Assembly (NCBI RefSeq): GCF_002223055.1
Contig: NZ_NKFL01000006.1
Coordinates: 124,001-188,000, forward strand
Origin: Burkholderia sp. HI2500
Lineage (GTDB): Bacteria; Pseudomonadota; Gammaproteobacteria; Burkholderiales; Burkholderiaceae
Length of the DNA stretch: 64,000 nucleotides
Reading direction: 5' to 3'
The position numbers and the translations under genes are program-made. The notes under the pieces were generated by a model. It was given only the letters and a program-made list of their open reading frames with translations, did no database searches and had not been told where the DNA came from. Below are positions 26,376 to 34,318 of the stretch, in pieces; positions within the stretch are counted from its first letter, which is position 1; each line of letters begins with the position of its first letter.

Positions 26376-26640
26376 GAGACGTTCACTCGCCGTCACGTAT
26401 AACGCGAGCGCTCTTGGGCGACCCGCTTCGGCCCCGCTCCAGCAGCTTGCGCTGGCCTTGCAGGCCAGTGTTCGCGGTGCCGTCCTTTACGAGCCATGCC
26501 AGCGGCAATGCCATCGCGGGTTCGGCCGTGCTTTGCGTGCGCGCGTCGATCGTCGCGGCAGCCGTCAACGGCGATCTTTTCAAGATTGTGTTGTGCCGCC
26601 CCGGCACGACCTGTTCCAATCACCGTCAAACTTCCTCTGA
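26374..26640 (+). pseudogene. Possible gene remnant behind tandem operators
   Basis: A frame opens at ATG 26374 with MRRSLAVTYN, which resembles the N-terminus of HipA-type kinase toxins. It then loses any family pattern and becomes rich in R, Q and C before its stop at 26640. The opposite strand is also open here, a usual GC-bias effect. It is best read as a decayed 5' end of a gene once controlled by the upstream palindromes. The HipA link rests on about ten residues and is weak. Confidence 0.3.
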
Positions 26641-26711
26641 CCGCAGTGCGATGTTTCCCACGTACTATTCGCTATTGGGAAATATTCACGAAATCCATCG
26701 GGATGGCGATA
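26641..26711. other. AT-rich segment before exported protein gene
   Basis: Together with the terminator, operators and remnant, this fills the 459-base stretch between folB and the next clear gene. The segment (for example TACTATTCGCTATTGGGAAATATTCACG) is unusually AT-rich and probably contains the promoter of the gene at 26712. I see no further gene in it. Confidence 0.4.
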
Positions 26712-27452
26712 ATGAAACGCGCTGTGATTTTCGTTGTTGCCGCTTTGGCGCCGCTCATCGCACATGCCGGGTGCAGTGATAACCTTCAGAACTGGTCGGC
26801 GCGACTCCATCCCGACCATACACTGGATGCTACGCACGCGGTTTGCAAGGTCTGGCCTGCGAACGCGGCGCTGACGATCGGGGCGTTACCGCTGATGCAG
26901 AAAGGCAGCGCCGACGGGCCGAACGTCGTCGACATGGAAGTAGTGGTTGCCGATACGGCTACGGGTGCGATTATCGCGCATCGGTTTCAGCGATCGGCGA
27001 TTCGCTATGCCGAGGATCACTATTTTGAGGGCATCGACCTCGACACGGCGCGCTATCAGCTGACCTCCACTCAACGTGCCTTCGGCGTGCGCCTGAAGTC
27101 GTCTGGCGGCCCGCCCGCGGATATGTCGGGCATCGCTACGCTGAGTCTCTATTTGATCGATGGGCAGCATTTGCGCACGGTGTTGGACCGCCTGATCGTG
27201 AGCGATTGGACGGGCGACCGCGATGGTCCTTGTACCAGCATTTCAGAAACGTCACGCACACTCGCACTCGGCCCGCCAGACACGCAAGGCTATGCCGTTT
27301 TGCGGGTCAGCGAAAAGTACGTCGAGCGCGTGAACCGGCTCGAGGTCGATAAATGCTCGGGTCACACGTCACCCGCTCAACGCCGCAACATTACACTCGA
27401 CTATCGCGATGGCACATACCGGATACCGGATGCCATGCGAAATGCCGATTGA
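26712..27452 (+). CDS. Hypothetical exported protein
   Basis: The 246-residue protein has a signal peptide (MKRAVIFVVAALAPLIAHAG, cleaved near HAG). Four cysteines in the mature part (GCSDNL, HAVCKVW, GPCTSI, DKCSG) could form two disulfides in the periplasm. The remainder is beta-rich with no recognised domain. ATG 26712 follows GGGATGGCGATA, a weak binding site; ATG 26703 is the alternative. Base composition is lower in GC than in neighbouring operons, hinting at an accessory gene. A 12-bp inverted repeat lies downstream. Function is unknown. Confidence 0.65.
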   Translation: MKRAVIFVVAALAPLIAHAGCSDNLQNWSARLHPDHTLDATHAVCKVWPANAALTIGALPLMQKGSADGPNVVDMEVVVADTATGAIIAHRFQRSAIRYAEDHYFEGIDLDTARYQLTSTQRAFGVRLKSSGGPPADMSGIATLSLYLIDGQHLRTVLDRLIVSDWTGDRDGPCTSISETSRTLALGPPDTQGYAVLRVSEKYVERVNRLEVDKCSGHTSPAQRRNITLDYRDGTYRIPDAMRNAD

Positions 27453-27551
27453 TCAGTTGCCTCCGCTTCACCATTCTCCTGCCCCGTTCAAAGTGATAGG
27501 TGGGGAGCAATGAAACGTTTGGTTTTTGACGGATATCGAGCGGACCACCTA

Positions 27552-27590
27552 CGATAGCTGCGAGACGTTTCAGGCGTATCGCAGCTATCG
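27552..27590. terminator. Long perfect inverted repeat between convergent genes
   Basis: CGATAGCTGCGA (27552-27563) and TCGCAGCTATCG (27579-27590) are perfect 12-bp arms separated by 15 bases. The repeat sits 16 bases before the end of the convergent Old Yellow Enzyme gene and 100 bases after the hypothetical gene. It probably acts as a bidirectional transcription end, although no T-tract follows. Confidence 0.55.
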
Positions 27591-27605
27591 CTCCGTGCGA
27601 CAGCA

Positions 27606-28679
27606 TCAAGCCGCAGCCGCCCCATCCAGCGCCGGATAGTCGACATACCCGCGCGCATCGCCGCCGAAGAACGTCTCGCGCCGCGCGTCGTTCATCGGCG
27701 CGCCGGTCTTCACCCGCGTCACGAAATCCGGATTCGCCAGCACCATCTGCCCGTACGCTTCGAGATCGGCCAGCCCCGACGTCACGTCGGTGCCGATCGC
27801 GTCGCGCGTGCGGCCCGGACGGTTCAGGATCAGCGTGCCGTTCCAGCGCGCACGCAGGTCGGCCAGCAGCGCTTCGTTGCCCTGATGCATCACGTGCAGG
27901 TAGGCGAGGCCGAGCCGGTCGAGTTCCGTCGCGAGGTGGCGATACAGGTCCGGCCCTTCCGCCCCTTCGTCGAGGCCGCCCAGCGTATTGCCGGGCGATA
28001 CGCGGATGGCCGTGCGATCCGCGCCGATCTCGTCGGCGATCGCCGTGGCGACCTCGATCGCGAAGCGCGCGCGGTTCTCGATCGAGCCGCCGTACGCGTC
28101 GGAGCGCGTGTTGGCATTCGGCGCGAAGAACTGCTGGATCAGGTAGCCGTTCGCACCGTGAATCTCGACACCGTCCGCGCCCGCCTCGATCGCGCGGCGC
28201 GCGGCGATGCGGAAGTCGTTCACGGTCTCGCGCACTTCGTCGAGCGTCAGCGCGCGCGGCGCGGGGATGTCCAGCATCCCCTTCATCGTGAACATCTGCG
28301 CATTCGGCGCGATCGCCGACGGCGCGACGGCCTGCCGGTGATGCGGCGTATTGTCGGGATGCGACATGCGCCCGACGTGCATCAACTGGATGAACAACCG
28401 GCCTCCATGTGCATGCACGCGGTCGCTGATCGCCTTCCAGCCGGCGACGTGCGCGTCGGTATAGATGCCGGGCGTCGTCAGGTAGCCTTGCCCGTCGTCC
28501 GACGGCTGCGTGCCTTCGCTGACGATCAGGCCGACGCTCGATCGCTGCGCGTAATACTCGGCGGCCCATTCGCCGGGCGTGCCGTCGAAGGCGGCGCGGC
28601 TGCGGGTCATCGGCGCCATGACCAGGCGGTTTTCCAGCGTATATCGGCCCACGCGGACCGGGGTGAACAGTTGGCTCAT
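27606..28679 (-). CDS. Alkene reductase, Old Yellow Enzyme family (NemA/XenB-like)
   Basis: The 357-residue FMN-dependent TIM-barrel reductase starts SQLFTPVRVGRYTLENRLVMAPMTRSRA split over the first 30 residues. The substrate-anion-binding His/Asn pair is in VEIHGANGYL (near residue 183), and the FMN-phosphate region (FFGGDARGYVDYP) is at the C-terminus. These enzymes reduce activated alkenes, maleimides, nitrate esters and quinone-like electrophiles with NAD(P)H. A LysR gene is divergent. A second, distinct member of the family is encoded at 38030-39151. Confidence 0.92.
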   Translation of the reverse strand: MSQLFTPVRVGRYTLENRLVMAPMTRSRAAFDGTPGEWAAEYYAQRSSVGLIVSEGTQPSDDGQGYLTTPGIYTDAHVAGWKAISDRVHAHGGRLFIQLMHVGRMSHPDNTPHHRQAVAPSAIAPNAQMFTMKGMLDIPAPRALTLDEVRETVNDFRIAARRAIEAGADGVEIHGANGYLIQQFFAPNANTRSDAYGGSIENRARFAIEVATAIADEIGADRTAIRVSPGNTLGGLDEGAEGPDLYRHLATELDRLGLAYLHVMHQGNEALLADLRARWNGTLILNRPGRTRDAIGTDVTSGLADLEAYGQMVLANPDFVTRVKTGAPMNDARRETFFGGDARGYVDYPALDGAAAA

Positions 28680-28851
28680 GATGCGTCAGCTCCTCGAGAT
28701 TCGGGATAGCGGCGCCGGGTCGGTGCCGCCTCGGGCGCCGGCCGCGCACGGGTGTGCCGACCTCGCCTCCACACACCCATCATCCATTGCTTCCTTTTCG
28801 GGATAAACCGGGTAATCTGGATAACATTGATCCATTGATGGAGCAGTGGGC

Positions 28852-29727
28852 ATGGAACTGCTGAACGACATGGCGCTGTTCGTCGAAGTCGTGAAGGCGA
28901 AGGGTTTTCGCAGTGCGGCCGAGACGCTGGGGATGCCGAACTCGACGCTGTCGCGGCGCATCAGTGCGCTGGAGAAGGCGATCGGGCTGCGGCTGCTGCA
29001 TCGCACGACGCGCCGGATCGAGCTGACCGAGGCCGGCCAGCTCTATTTCGAGCGCTGCAAGCGCATCGTCGACGAGGCGCGGCTCGCGCACGAGCAGCTC
29101 GGCGGGTTGCTGGCGGAGCCGACCGGCGTATTGCGCGCGTCGTTTCCGGTCGATTTCGCGGTGACCTACCTGGCGCCGCTGATCGTCGATTTCTCGACGC
29201 ATTACCCGAAGCTGACATTCGATTTCGAGCTGACGTCGCGGCGGGTCGATCTGGTGAGCGAACCGTTCGACGTGGCGATCCGCTTGGGCGAATCCGACGA
29301 TTCTCAACTGATCGCGCGGCGGCTGGCCACGCTCGGGAACTACCTGTATGCGTCGCCCGGCTATCTCGCGCGCGAGGGCGAGCCGCGCACGCCGGACGAC
29401 CTGGCACGGCACGCGTGCCTCAGCCTGGCGAGGGCCGGCACGTGGACGCTGCATGACGGCACGCAATCCGTCGCGGTGCCAGTGAGCAGTCGTTTCGCGG
29501 GAAACAGCGTCGGCATGCTGCGGCGCCTGGCCACGCTCGATGCGGGCATCATCGTGCTGTCCGAGGCGATCGTCGCGGACGACCTGGCCGCCGGCCGGCT
29601 GCGCCGCGTGATGCCCGCATGGGAGGGCGAGCCGATTCCGGTCTACGCGATGACGGAAACGCGGCTGCTGCCCGCGAAGACGCAGCATTTCATCGAGTTC
29701 TTGCGGGAGCGCTTCGCGCAGGCGTGA
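28852..29727 (+). CDS. LysR family transcriptional regulator (CrgA/DmlR-like)
   Basis: The 291-residue regulator has the helix-turn-helix FRSAAETLGMPNSTLSRRIS (about residues 22-41). The effector domain carries the DFAVTYLAPLIVDF and FDVAIRLGESDDSQLIARRL signatures of the PBP2_CrgA-like group. ATG 28852 follows GGAG by eight bases. It is divergent from the Old Yellow Enzyme gene, a common pairing in which electrophilic substrates induce the reductase. The region GGATAA...GATCC just upstream may hold its site. Confidence 0.9.
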   Translation: MELLNDMALFVEVVKAKGFRSAAETLGMPNSTLSRRISALEKAIGLRLLHRTTRRIELTEAGQLYFERCKRIVDEARLAHEQLGGLLAEPTGVLRASFPVDFAVTYLAPLIVDFSTHYPKLTFDFELTSRRVDLVSEPFDVAIRLGESDDSQLIARRLATLGNYLYASPGYLAREGEPRTPDDLARHACLSLARAGTWTLHDGTQSVAVPVSSRFAGNSVGMLRRLATLDAGIIVLSEAIVADDLAAGRLRRVMPAWEGEPIPVYAMTETRLLPAKTQHFIEFLRERFAQA

Positions 29728-29749
29728 CGGGCGGGTAGCCGTTCGTCGT

Positions 29750-30148
29750 TCAGTTCTGCGCCGGTGGCGGTGCGTCCAGCTGCGCTTCCCATTTCTTCAG
29801 GATGCGCACGCGTGCCTGGCTGAAATCGACCCAGCAGTTCATCCGCGCGTCTTCCGGGATCATCTGCTGCGGATTGGCGGCTTTCACGTAGTCGCAGGTG
29901 TCGTCGGCGAAGCGGGTCCAGCTTGCCTGCGACTTCGCGAGCGCGCTGGCGGCATCGGGGTTGCGCTGCTTGAGCTTGTGCTCGAGCGACCGGTACGCGC
30001 GCTCGACGGCCTGATCGTTCTGACCGAGTACGCAGGTCCGCACGTCGTTCATCGTCAGCGCGTGTTTCTCGCAATCGACGGCGGCAAACGCGGTGGTGTG
30101 GCCGATCGCCAGCGCGGCGACGGCAAGGAAGCGGGTGGCGTGGCGCAT
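29750..30148 (-). CDS. LprI-like (DUF1311) lysozyme inhibitor family protein
   Basis: The 132-residue exported protein has a signal peptide (MRHATRFLAVAALAIGHTTA, cleaved after AFA). The DUF1311 pattern follows: DCEKHALTMNDVRTC near the mature N-terminus and AKSQASWTRFADDTCDYV near residue 85. Four cysteines (D-C, T-C, T-C and N-C) probably form two disulfides. Members related to LprI bind and inhibit lysozyme in the periplasm; whether this one does is not shown by the sequence. It follows the lytic transglycosylase by 22 bases on the same strand, a suggestive peptidoglycan context. Confidence 0.8.
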   Translation of the reverse strand: MRHATRFLAVAALAIGHTTAFAAVDCEKHALTMNDVRTCVLGQNDQAVERAYRSLEHKLKQRNPDAASALAKSQASWTRFADDTCDYVKAANPQQMIPEDARMNCWVDFSQARVRILKKWEAQLDAPPPAQN

Positions 30149-30170
30149 GCGCGTCGATCGAAGGGGGAGA

Positions 30171-30854
30171 CTAGTTGGCGCGGGCCGACGTCGGGCTCGT
30201 CCTTTCGCTGACCGGCACCATGCGGGCCTTCGCATCGTTTGCGGGATTCACGGGATTCGAGGCTTTCACGTCGTCGTCAGGTTCAAGCACGAAGCGGAAC
30301 GAATCGACGCGCTGCATCACCTTCGCCGCATACGCGTTCGAACCGCCGCTGTAGCTCCTCAGTCCGGCCCGCACGTCGCCACCGGCCGCCCTCACGTAGC
30401 CCGACAGGATCGCGGAGCCGACTTCGACGTTCGCGTTCGGGTCGGTCAGGTCCTTCACGTTGCGCACCAGGCCGCGGTGCGCGGTCGGCACGACCTGCAT
30501 CAGCCCGGTCGCGCCATGCTGGCCGCGCGCCTTTTCCTGGAAGCGCGATTCGATCGAAATAATGGCGTAAACGAGTGCGGGAGGCAGCGAATATTTCGTC
30601 GCAGTGACGCTCACGATATCGGCGAGCTTCGCGGCCCGTTCCTTCGCGACGCCGAACTTCTTCGTCAGGTAGGACGTGATGCGGCGGTTTGCTTCGTTCG
30701 GCTGATCGTTGGCGTCGGCGAGCGGCGCGGAGGCGACGGACGGCGCCGATGCGGCTGCTTCGGGCGCGGACGCAGGCAGTGCGGGCGCTTGCTGCGCCGA
30801 CGCCTGTTGCGCGATGCCGAGCGAAAGCACGATCAGCCAGAGAAACCGTCGCAT
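30171..30854 (-). CDS. Exported lytic transglycosylase, SLT domain
   Basis: The 227-residue protein has a signal peptide (MRRFLWLIVLSLGIAQQASA), an alanine/proline-rich linker, and a C-terminal SLT domain from about residue 90. The catalytic glutamate is in AIISIESRFQEKARG (near residue 118), with the substrate motif GATGLMQVVP following. It cleaves glycan strands to 1,6-anhydro-muropeptides in the periplasm. Small enzymes of this size often act locally in secretion or envelope remodelling. It lies upstream of the LprI-like gene on the same strand. Confidence 0.9.
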   Translation of the reverse strand: MRRFLWLIVLSLGIAQQASAQQAPALPASAPEAAASAPSVASAPLADANDQPNEANRRITSYLTKKFGVAKERAAKLADIVSVTATKYSLPPALVYAIISIESRFQEKARGQHGATGLMQVVPTAHRGLVRNVKDLTDPNANVEVGSAILSGYVRAAGGDVRAGLRSYSGGSNAYAAKVMQRVDSFRFVLEPDDDVKASNPVNPANDAKARMVPVSERTSPTSARAN

Positions 30855-31012
30855 GGTGGAGTGCGGGGAATGGGAAGGCGCCTAGTATATCGGCCAATTG
30901 CCGCCGGTGGTCGAGTGCCGGTTCGAATGAAAGCGGCATGTAGGCTTGTGTCGCGGCGAGCCGATCGAGGAACCGATCGTTGCGCGGACACGCATCGGAG
31001 TCCGGACGAACG

Positions 31013-31408
31013 CTAGTTGATGATCTCGCCGATGCCGGTTTCGATGCGGATTCTGAGCTGCTGGATGAACGCCGGATCGTAGGGTTCCCAGCTTTCGAGT
31101 TCGCCGACGATCTTCAAAGGCGATGTGCTCCGGTACGATCGCGTCGGATTGCCCGGGAATTTCTTGTCCGTGACGTTCGGGTCGTTTTCGAATTCGCCGG
31201 TGGGTTCGACGATGTAGACCCGCGGTCGGCCGTCGCCTTTGGCCATTTCCGCAGCCAGGCCGGCGCCTTTGGGCAGGGCCGTGAAGTAGATGTGATTCAT
31301 CACGACGTCGTCGCGATAATTCGATCGGAAGCCTGCCGTCAGCAAATCGCCGATCCGCAAATCCGCTTTCGTGCCATGAAAAAACGGGCCGGTGTCCGAA
31401 ACGGTCAT
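31013..31408 (-). CDS. arr: NAD(+)--rifampin ADP-ribosyltransferase
   Basis: The 131-residue protein matches the Arr family over its full length: FFHGTKADLRIGDLL at the N-terminus, NHIYFTALPKGAGLAAE near residue 39, VYIVEPTGEFENDPN near residue 64 and NPTRSYRS near 86. The conserved His, Tyr and Asp of the active site are present. Arr inactivates rifamycins by ADP-ribosylating the C23 hydroxyl. GAAGGAGAAACC precedes ATG 31408. It is adjacent to the osmolyte importer genes on the same strand, with no mobile element seen, so this looks like a chromosomal, intrinsic copy. Confidence 0.92.
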   Translation of the reverse strand: MTVSDTGPFFHGTKADLRIGDLLTAGFRSNYRDDVVMNHIYFTALPKGAGLAAEMAKGDGRPRVYIVEPTGEFENDPNVTDKKFPGNPTRSYRSTSPLKIVGELESWEPYDPAFIQQLRIRIETGIGEIIN

Positions 31409-31440
31409 GGTTTCTCCTTCCAAAAGTCGCGCAACGGCTT

Positions 31441-32208
31441 CTACGCGCGGCGTGCGGCTGCCACCCGTGCAATCGCGCCGATCGCATCGCTGACGAGCAC
31501 CGCGAGCAGCCCGACGATCACGCCGCCCTGCAGCACGAACGCGGTGTTCGACGTCTGCAGCCCCGCGATGATCACGTCGCCGAGCCCGCGCGCGGCGACC
31601 GTCGAGCCGATCGTCGCGGTGCCGAGATTGATCACGACCGCGAGCCGCACCCCATTGACGATCACCGGAAACGCGAGCGGCAGCTCGACCGACACCAGTT
31701 GCTGCCAGCCGCTCATCCCCATCCCGCGCGCGGCGTCGACGACGTCGCGCGGCACGTCCTCGAGCCCCGCGATCGTGCTTTCGAACACGGGCAGCAGCCC
31801 ATACAGCACGAGCGCGATCAGCACGGGCTTCAGGCCGAAGCCGACGGCCGGCACCGCGAGCGCGAGCACCGCGACGGGCGGGAAGGTCTGGCCGATGTCG
31901 ACGACGCTGCGCGCGAGCGGCAGGAAATCCGCGCCCCACGGCCGCGTGACCGCGATGCCGGCCGCGACCGCGACGATCGTGCCGATCACGCTCGACAACG
32001 CGACCGTGCCGAGATGCGCCAGCGTGAGGTCGAGCAGGCTCGCGCGATCGTAGATGACCGGCGCGCCGTTGTCCGCGAACGGCGCGAACAAGCCTTGCAG
32101 CCAGGCGGGTCGCAACAGCAGCACGAGCAGTAGCGCGAGCGCGGCCGCGCGTGCGAGGTAGGCGGGAAGTGCCGACCGCCCGGGCCGCGTGCTGCCGTGC
32201 GTCGTCAT
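31441..32208 (-). CDS. yehW: Osmoprotectant ABC transporter permease (YehW-like)
   Basis: The 255-residue permease has one N-terminal and about five core membrane helices. The BPD-type coupling loop DVVDAARGMGMSGWQQLVSVELPLA lies near residues 148-172. With YehY it forms the membrane channel of the OsmU/YehZYXW importer for glycine betaine-like solutes. Start ATG 32208 overlaps the stop of the ATPase gene by four bases. Gene order (binding protein, permease, ATPase, permease) equals yehZYXW in E. coli. Confidence 0.9.
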   Translation of the reverse strand: MTTHGSTRPGRSALPAYLARAAALALLLVLLLRPAWLQGLFAPFADNGAPVIYDRASLLDLTLAHLGTVALSSVIGTIVAVAAGIAVTRPWGADFLPLARSVVDIGQTFPPVAVLALAVPAVGFGLKPVLIALVLYGLLPVFESTIAGLEDVPRDVVDAARGMGMSGWQQLVSVELPLAFPVIVNGVRLAVVINLGTATIGSTVAARGLGDVIIAGLQTSNTAFVLQGGVIVGLLAVLVSDAIGAIARVAAARRA

Positions 32209-33143
32209 GCGGGCTTCCTTGCGTGCGCACGGATCGCATCGAGCGTGATGCGGCGCGTGTTGCGGCCGTCGCCATCTTCCACCGGAAGCACATCGACACC
32301 GCGCCACAGCAGCTCCGACACCGCATCGCGCAGCGTGCGCGTCGCGGCGATCGGTTCGCCGTCGGCATGACCGGGTTCGGCCACCGCGTCGATCGGCGTC
32401 AGCGCGAGCAGGCGCAGCGGCCGGTCGACGCCGGCGACCAGCTGTTCGACGACGCCGGCTGCCGGCTTGCCGAGAATCTCGGCCGGCGCAGCGACCTGCA
32501 GCAGCCGGCCGCCGTCCATCACCGCGATCGTGTCGCCGAGCTTCAGCGCTTCCTCGATATCGTGCGTGACGATCACGACCGTGATGCCGAGGCGGCGCTG
32601 CAAGGCAAACAGGTCGTCCTGCGCCTTGTTGCGGATGATCGGATCGAGCGCGCCGAACGGCTCGTCCATCAGCAGCATCGCGGGCTCGGCCGCGAGCGCA
32701 CGCGCCACGCCGACGCGCTGTTGCTGCCCGCCCGACAGTTCGTGCGGCAGCTTGTCCGCGAACTCGGCCGGCGCGAGATGAAACAGATCGAGCAATTCGT
32801 TCACGCGCGCGTCGATGCGATCGGCCGTCCAGCCGAGCAGGCGCGGCACGGTCGCGATGTTGCGCGCGACGCTCCAGTGCGGAAACAGCCCGTGCCCCTG
32901 GATCGCATAGCCGATGCCGCGACGAAGCTGCTCGGGCGCAACGGTGGCCGTATCGACACCGTCGATGCGGATCGTGCCGCTGGTGGGCGCGATCAGCCGG
33001 TTGATCATGCGCAGCAGCGTCGACTTGCCGCTGCCCGATGCGCCGACGAGCGCGGTGATCGTGCCGCGCTCGATCGTCAGCGAGACGTCGTCGACGGCGA
33101 CGATATCGCCGAAGCGTTTGCCCGCACGTTCGATCTCGATCAT
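32205..33143 (-). CDS. yehX: Osmoprotectant ABC transporter ATP-binding protein (YehX-like)
   Basis: The 312-residue ATPase shows Walker A GASGSGKST (near residue 33), signature LSGGQQQRVGVARAL (near 135), Walker B AMLLMDEPFGALD (near 155) and the switch histidine in VIVTHDIEEA. The C-terminal 70 residues form a small CBS-like regulatory tail (DAVSELLWRGVDVLPVEDGDG), as in the OpuA/OpuC family. Four-base overlaps on both sides couple it to the permease genes. Confidence 0.92.
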   Translation of the reverse strand: MIEIERAGKRFGDIVAVDDVSLTIERGTITALVGASGSGKSTLLRMINRLIAPTSGTIRIDGVDTATVAPEQLRRGIGYAIQGHGLFPHWSVARNIATVPRLLGWTADRIDARVNELLDLFHLAPAEFADKLPHELSGGQQQRVGVARALAAEPAMLLMDEPFGALDPIIRNKAQDDLFALQRRLGITVVIVTHDIEEALKLGDTIAVMDGGRLLQVAAPAEILGKPAAGVVEQLVAGVDRPLRLLALTPIDAVAEPGHADGEPIAATRTLRDAVSELLWRGVDVLPVEDGDGRNTRRITLDAIRAHARKPA

Positions 33144-34318
33144 CCTGCACGCCCCTTCGCGAGCGTGGTCGCGGCTTCGAATATGACGGCCGCCACCAGC
33201 GCGAGCGCGATCGTCGGGATCGCGCCGAGCAGCACGAGATCGGCGGCCGATTGCCCGATCCCCTGGAAGATGAAGGTGCCGAAGCCGCCGCCGCCGATCA
33301 GCGCGGCGACCGCGGTCAGCCCGATGTTCTGCACGAGCACGATGCGCACGCCGCTCAGGATCACCGGCAGCGCAAGCACGAGATCGACGCGCAGCAACCG
33401 CTGCGCGCGCGTCATCCCCATCGCGCGCGCCGCTTCGGTCACGTGCGGCGGCACCTGGCCGAGCCCGACCACGACGCTCGACGCGATCGGCAGCAGCGAA
33501 TACAGGAACAGCGCAAGCACGGCAGGAGCGACGCCGATGCCGCGGATGCCGAGCGCGGCCGCAAGCGGCACGTGTGCGGCGAGCAAACCGAGCGGCGCCA
33601 TCATCAGCCCGTACATCGCGATGCTGGGGATCGTCTGCACGATATTGAGCACGGGCATCGCGACGGTACGCACCGCCGCGATGCGCGCACAGGCGATGCC
33701 GAGCGGCACGCCCGCGACGAGCGCGGCCGCCACCGAGCCGCCGGTGAGCGACACGTGCCGGATCGCCTCGATCCAGAAGTCGTCGCTGCGCACCGCGTAT
33801 TCGCGCATCACGGAAAGTCCGTCCCACCAGCCGCTCGCGAGCGGCACCGAAATCGCTGCTATCGCGACGACGAGCGCGGCGAGGCGCCGCCACGGGCCGA
33901 ATGCGAGCCGCGCGAGCGCATCCGCGACGAGCACGGCCCACGCGAACAGCAGCAGCCAGACGCCGGAGGAGGGCGATACGCGGGCGAGCGTGTCGTCAGG
34001 CGCGACGAGGTGCGTCGCGGCCGCGCCGACCGCGTACGCGAGCGTGGCGAGCCACGCGCAGCCGGCCATGAGGCGCCACGCGGGGCGGCTGGCCATCATC
34101 GCCCACAGCGCGCCGACGATCCACAGCGCGGCGAACCCGGCGCCCTGCAGGGCCGGCAGCGCGGCGAACACCGACAGGTCGGTGCCGGCCGCGATGCGGT
34201 TCGGCCGCAGCACCGCGAACGGCAGGCCGAGCACGGCGACGATCGTCAGGACCCCGATCAGGATGCCGACCTTGTCCGCCGTGATGCGCCGCGCGGACGC
34301 TGCCGCGCGATCGGTCAT
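33140..34318 (-). CDS. yehY: Osmoprotectant ABC transporter permease (YehY-like, long form)
   Basis: The 392-residue permease carries about four extra N-terminal membrane helices before the usual transport domain, as does E. coli YehY (about 385 residues). The coupling loop VTEAARAMGMTRAQRLLRVDL lies near residue 293. The start at ATG 34318 overlaps the binding-protein stop. The long N-terminal half distinguishes it from YehW and may regulate the channel or interact with OsmF. Confidence 0.9.
   Translation of the reverse strand: MTDRAAASARRITADKVGILIGVLTIVAVLGLPFAVLRPNRIAAGTDLSVFAALPALQGAGFAALWIVGALWAMMASRPAWRLMAGCAWLATLAYAVGAAATHLVAPDDTLARVSPSSGVWLLLFAWAVLVADALARLAFGPWRRLAALVVAIAAISVPLASGWWDGLSVMREYAVRSDDFWIEAIRHVSLTGGSVAAALVAGVPLGIACARIAAVRTVAMPVLNIVQTIPSIAMYGLMMAPLGLLAAHVPLAAALGIRGIGVAPAVLALFLYSLLPIASSVVVGLGQVPPHVTEAARAMGMTRAQRLLRVDLVLALPVILSGVRIVLVQNIGLTAVAALIGGGGFGTFIFQGIGQSAADLVLLGAIPTIALALVAAVIFEAATTLAKGRAG

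Noticed and set aside
26383..26619. A minus-strand frame in the region behind the tandem operators
   Set aside because: No ribosome binding site, no recognised domain and both strands are open; treated as part of the decayed segment.
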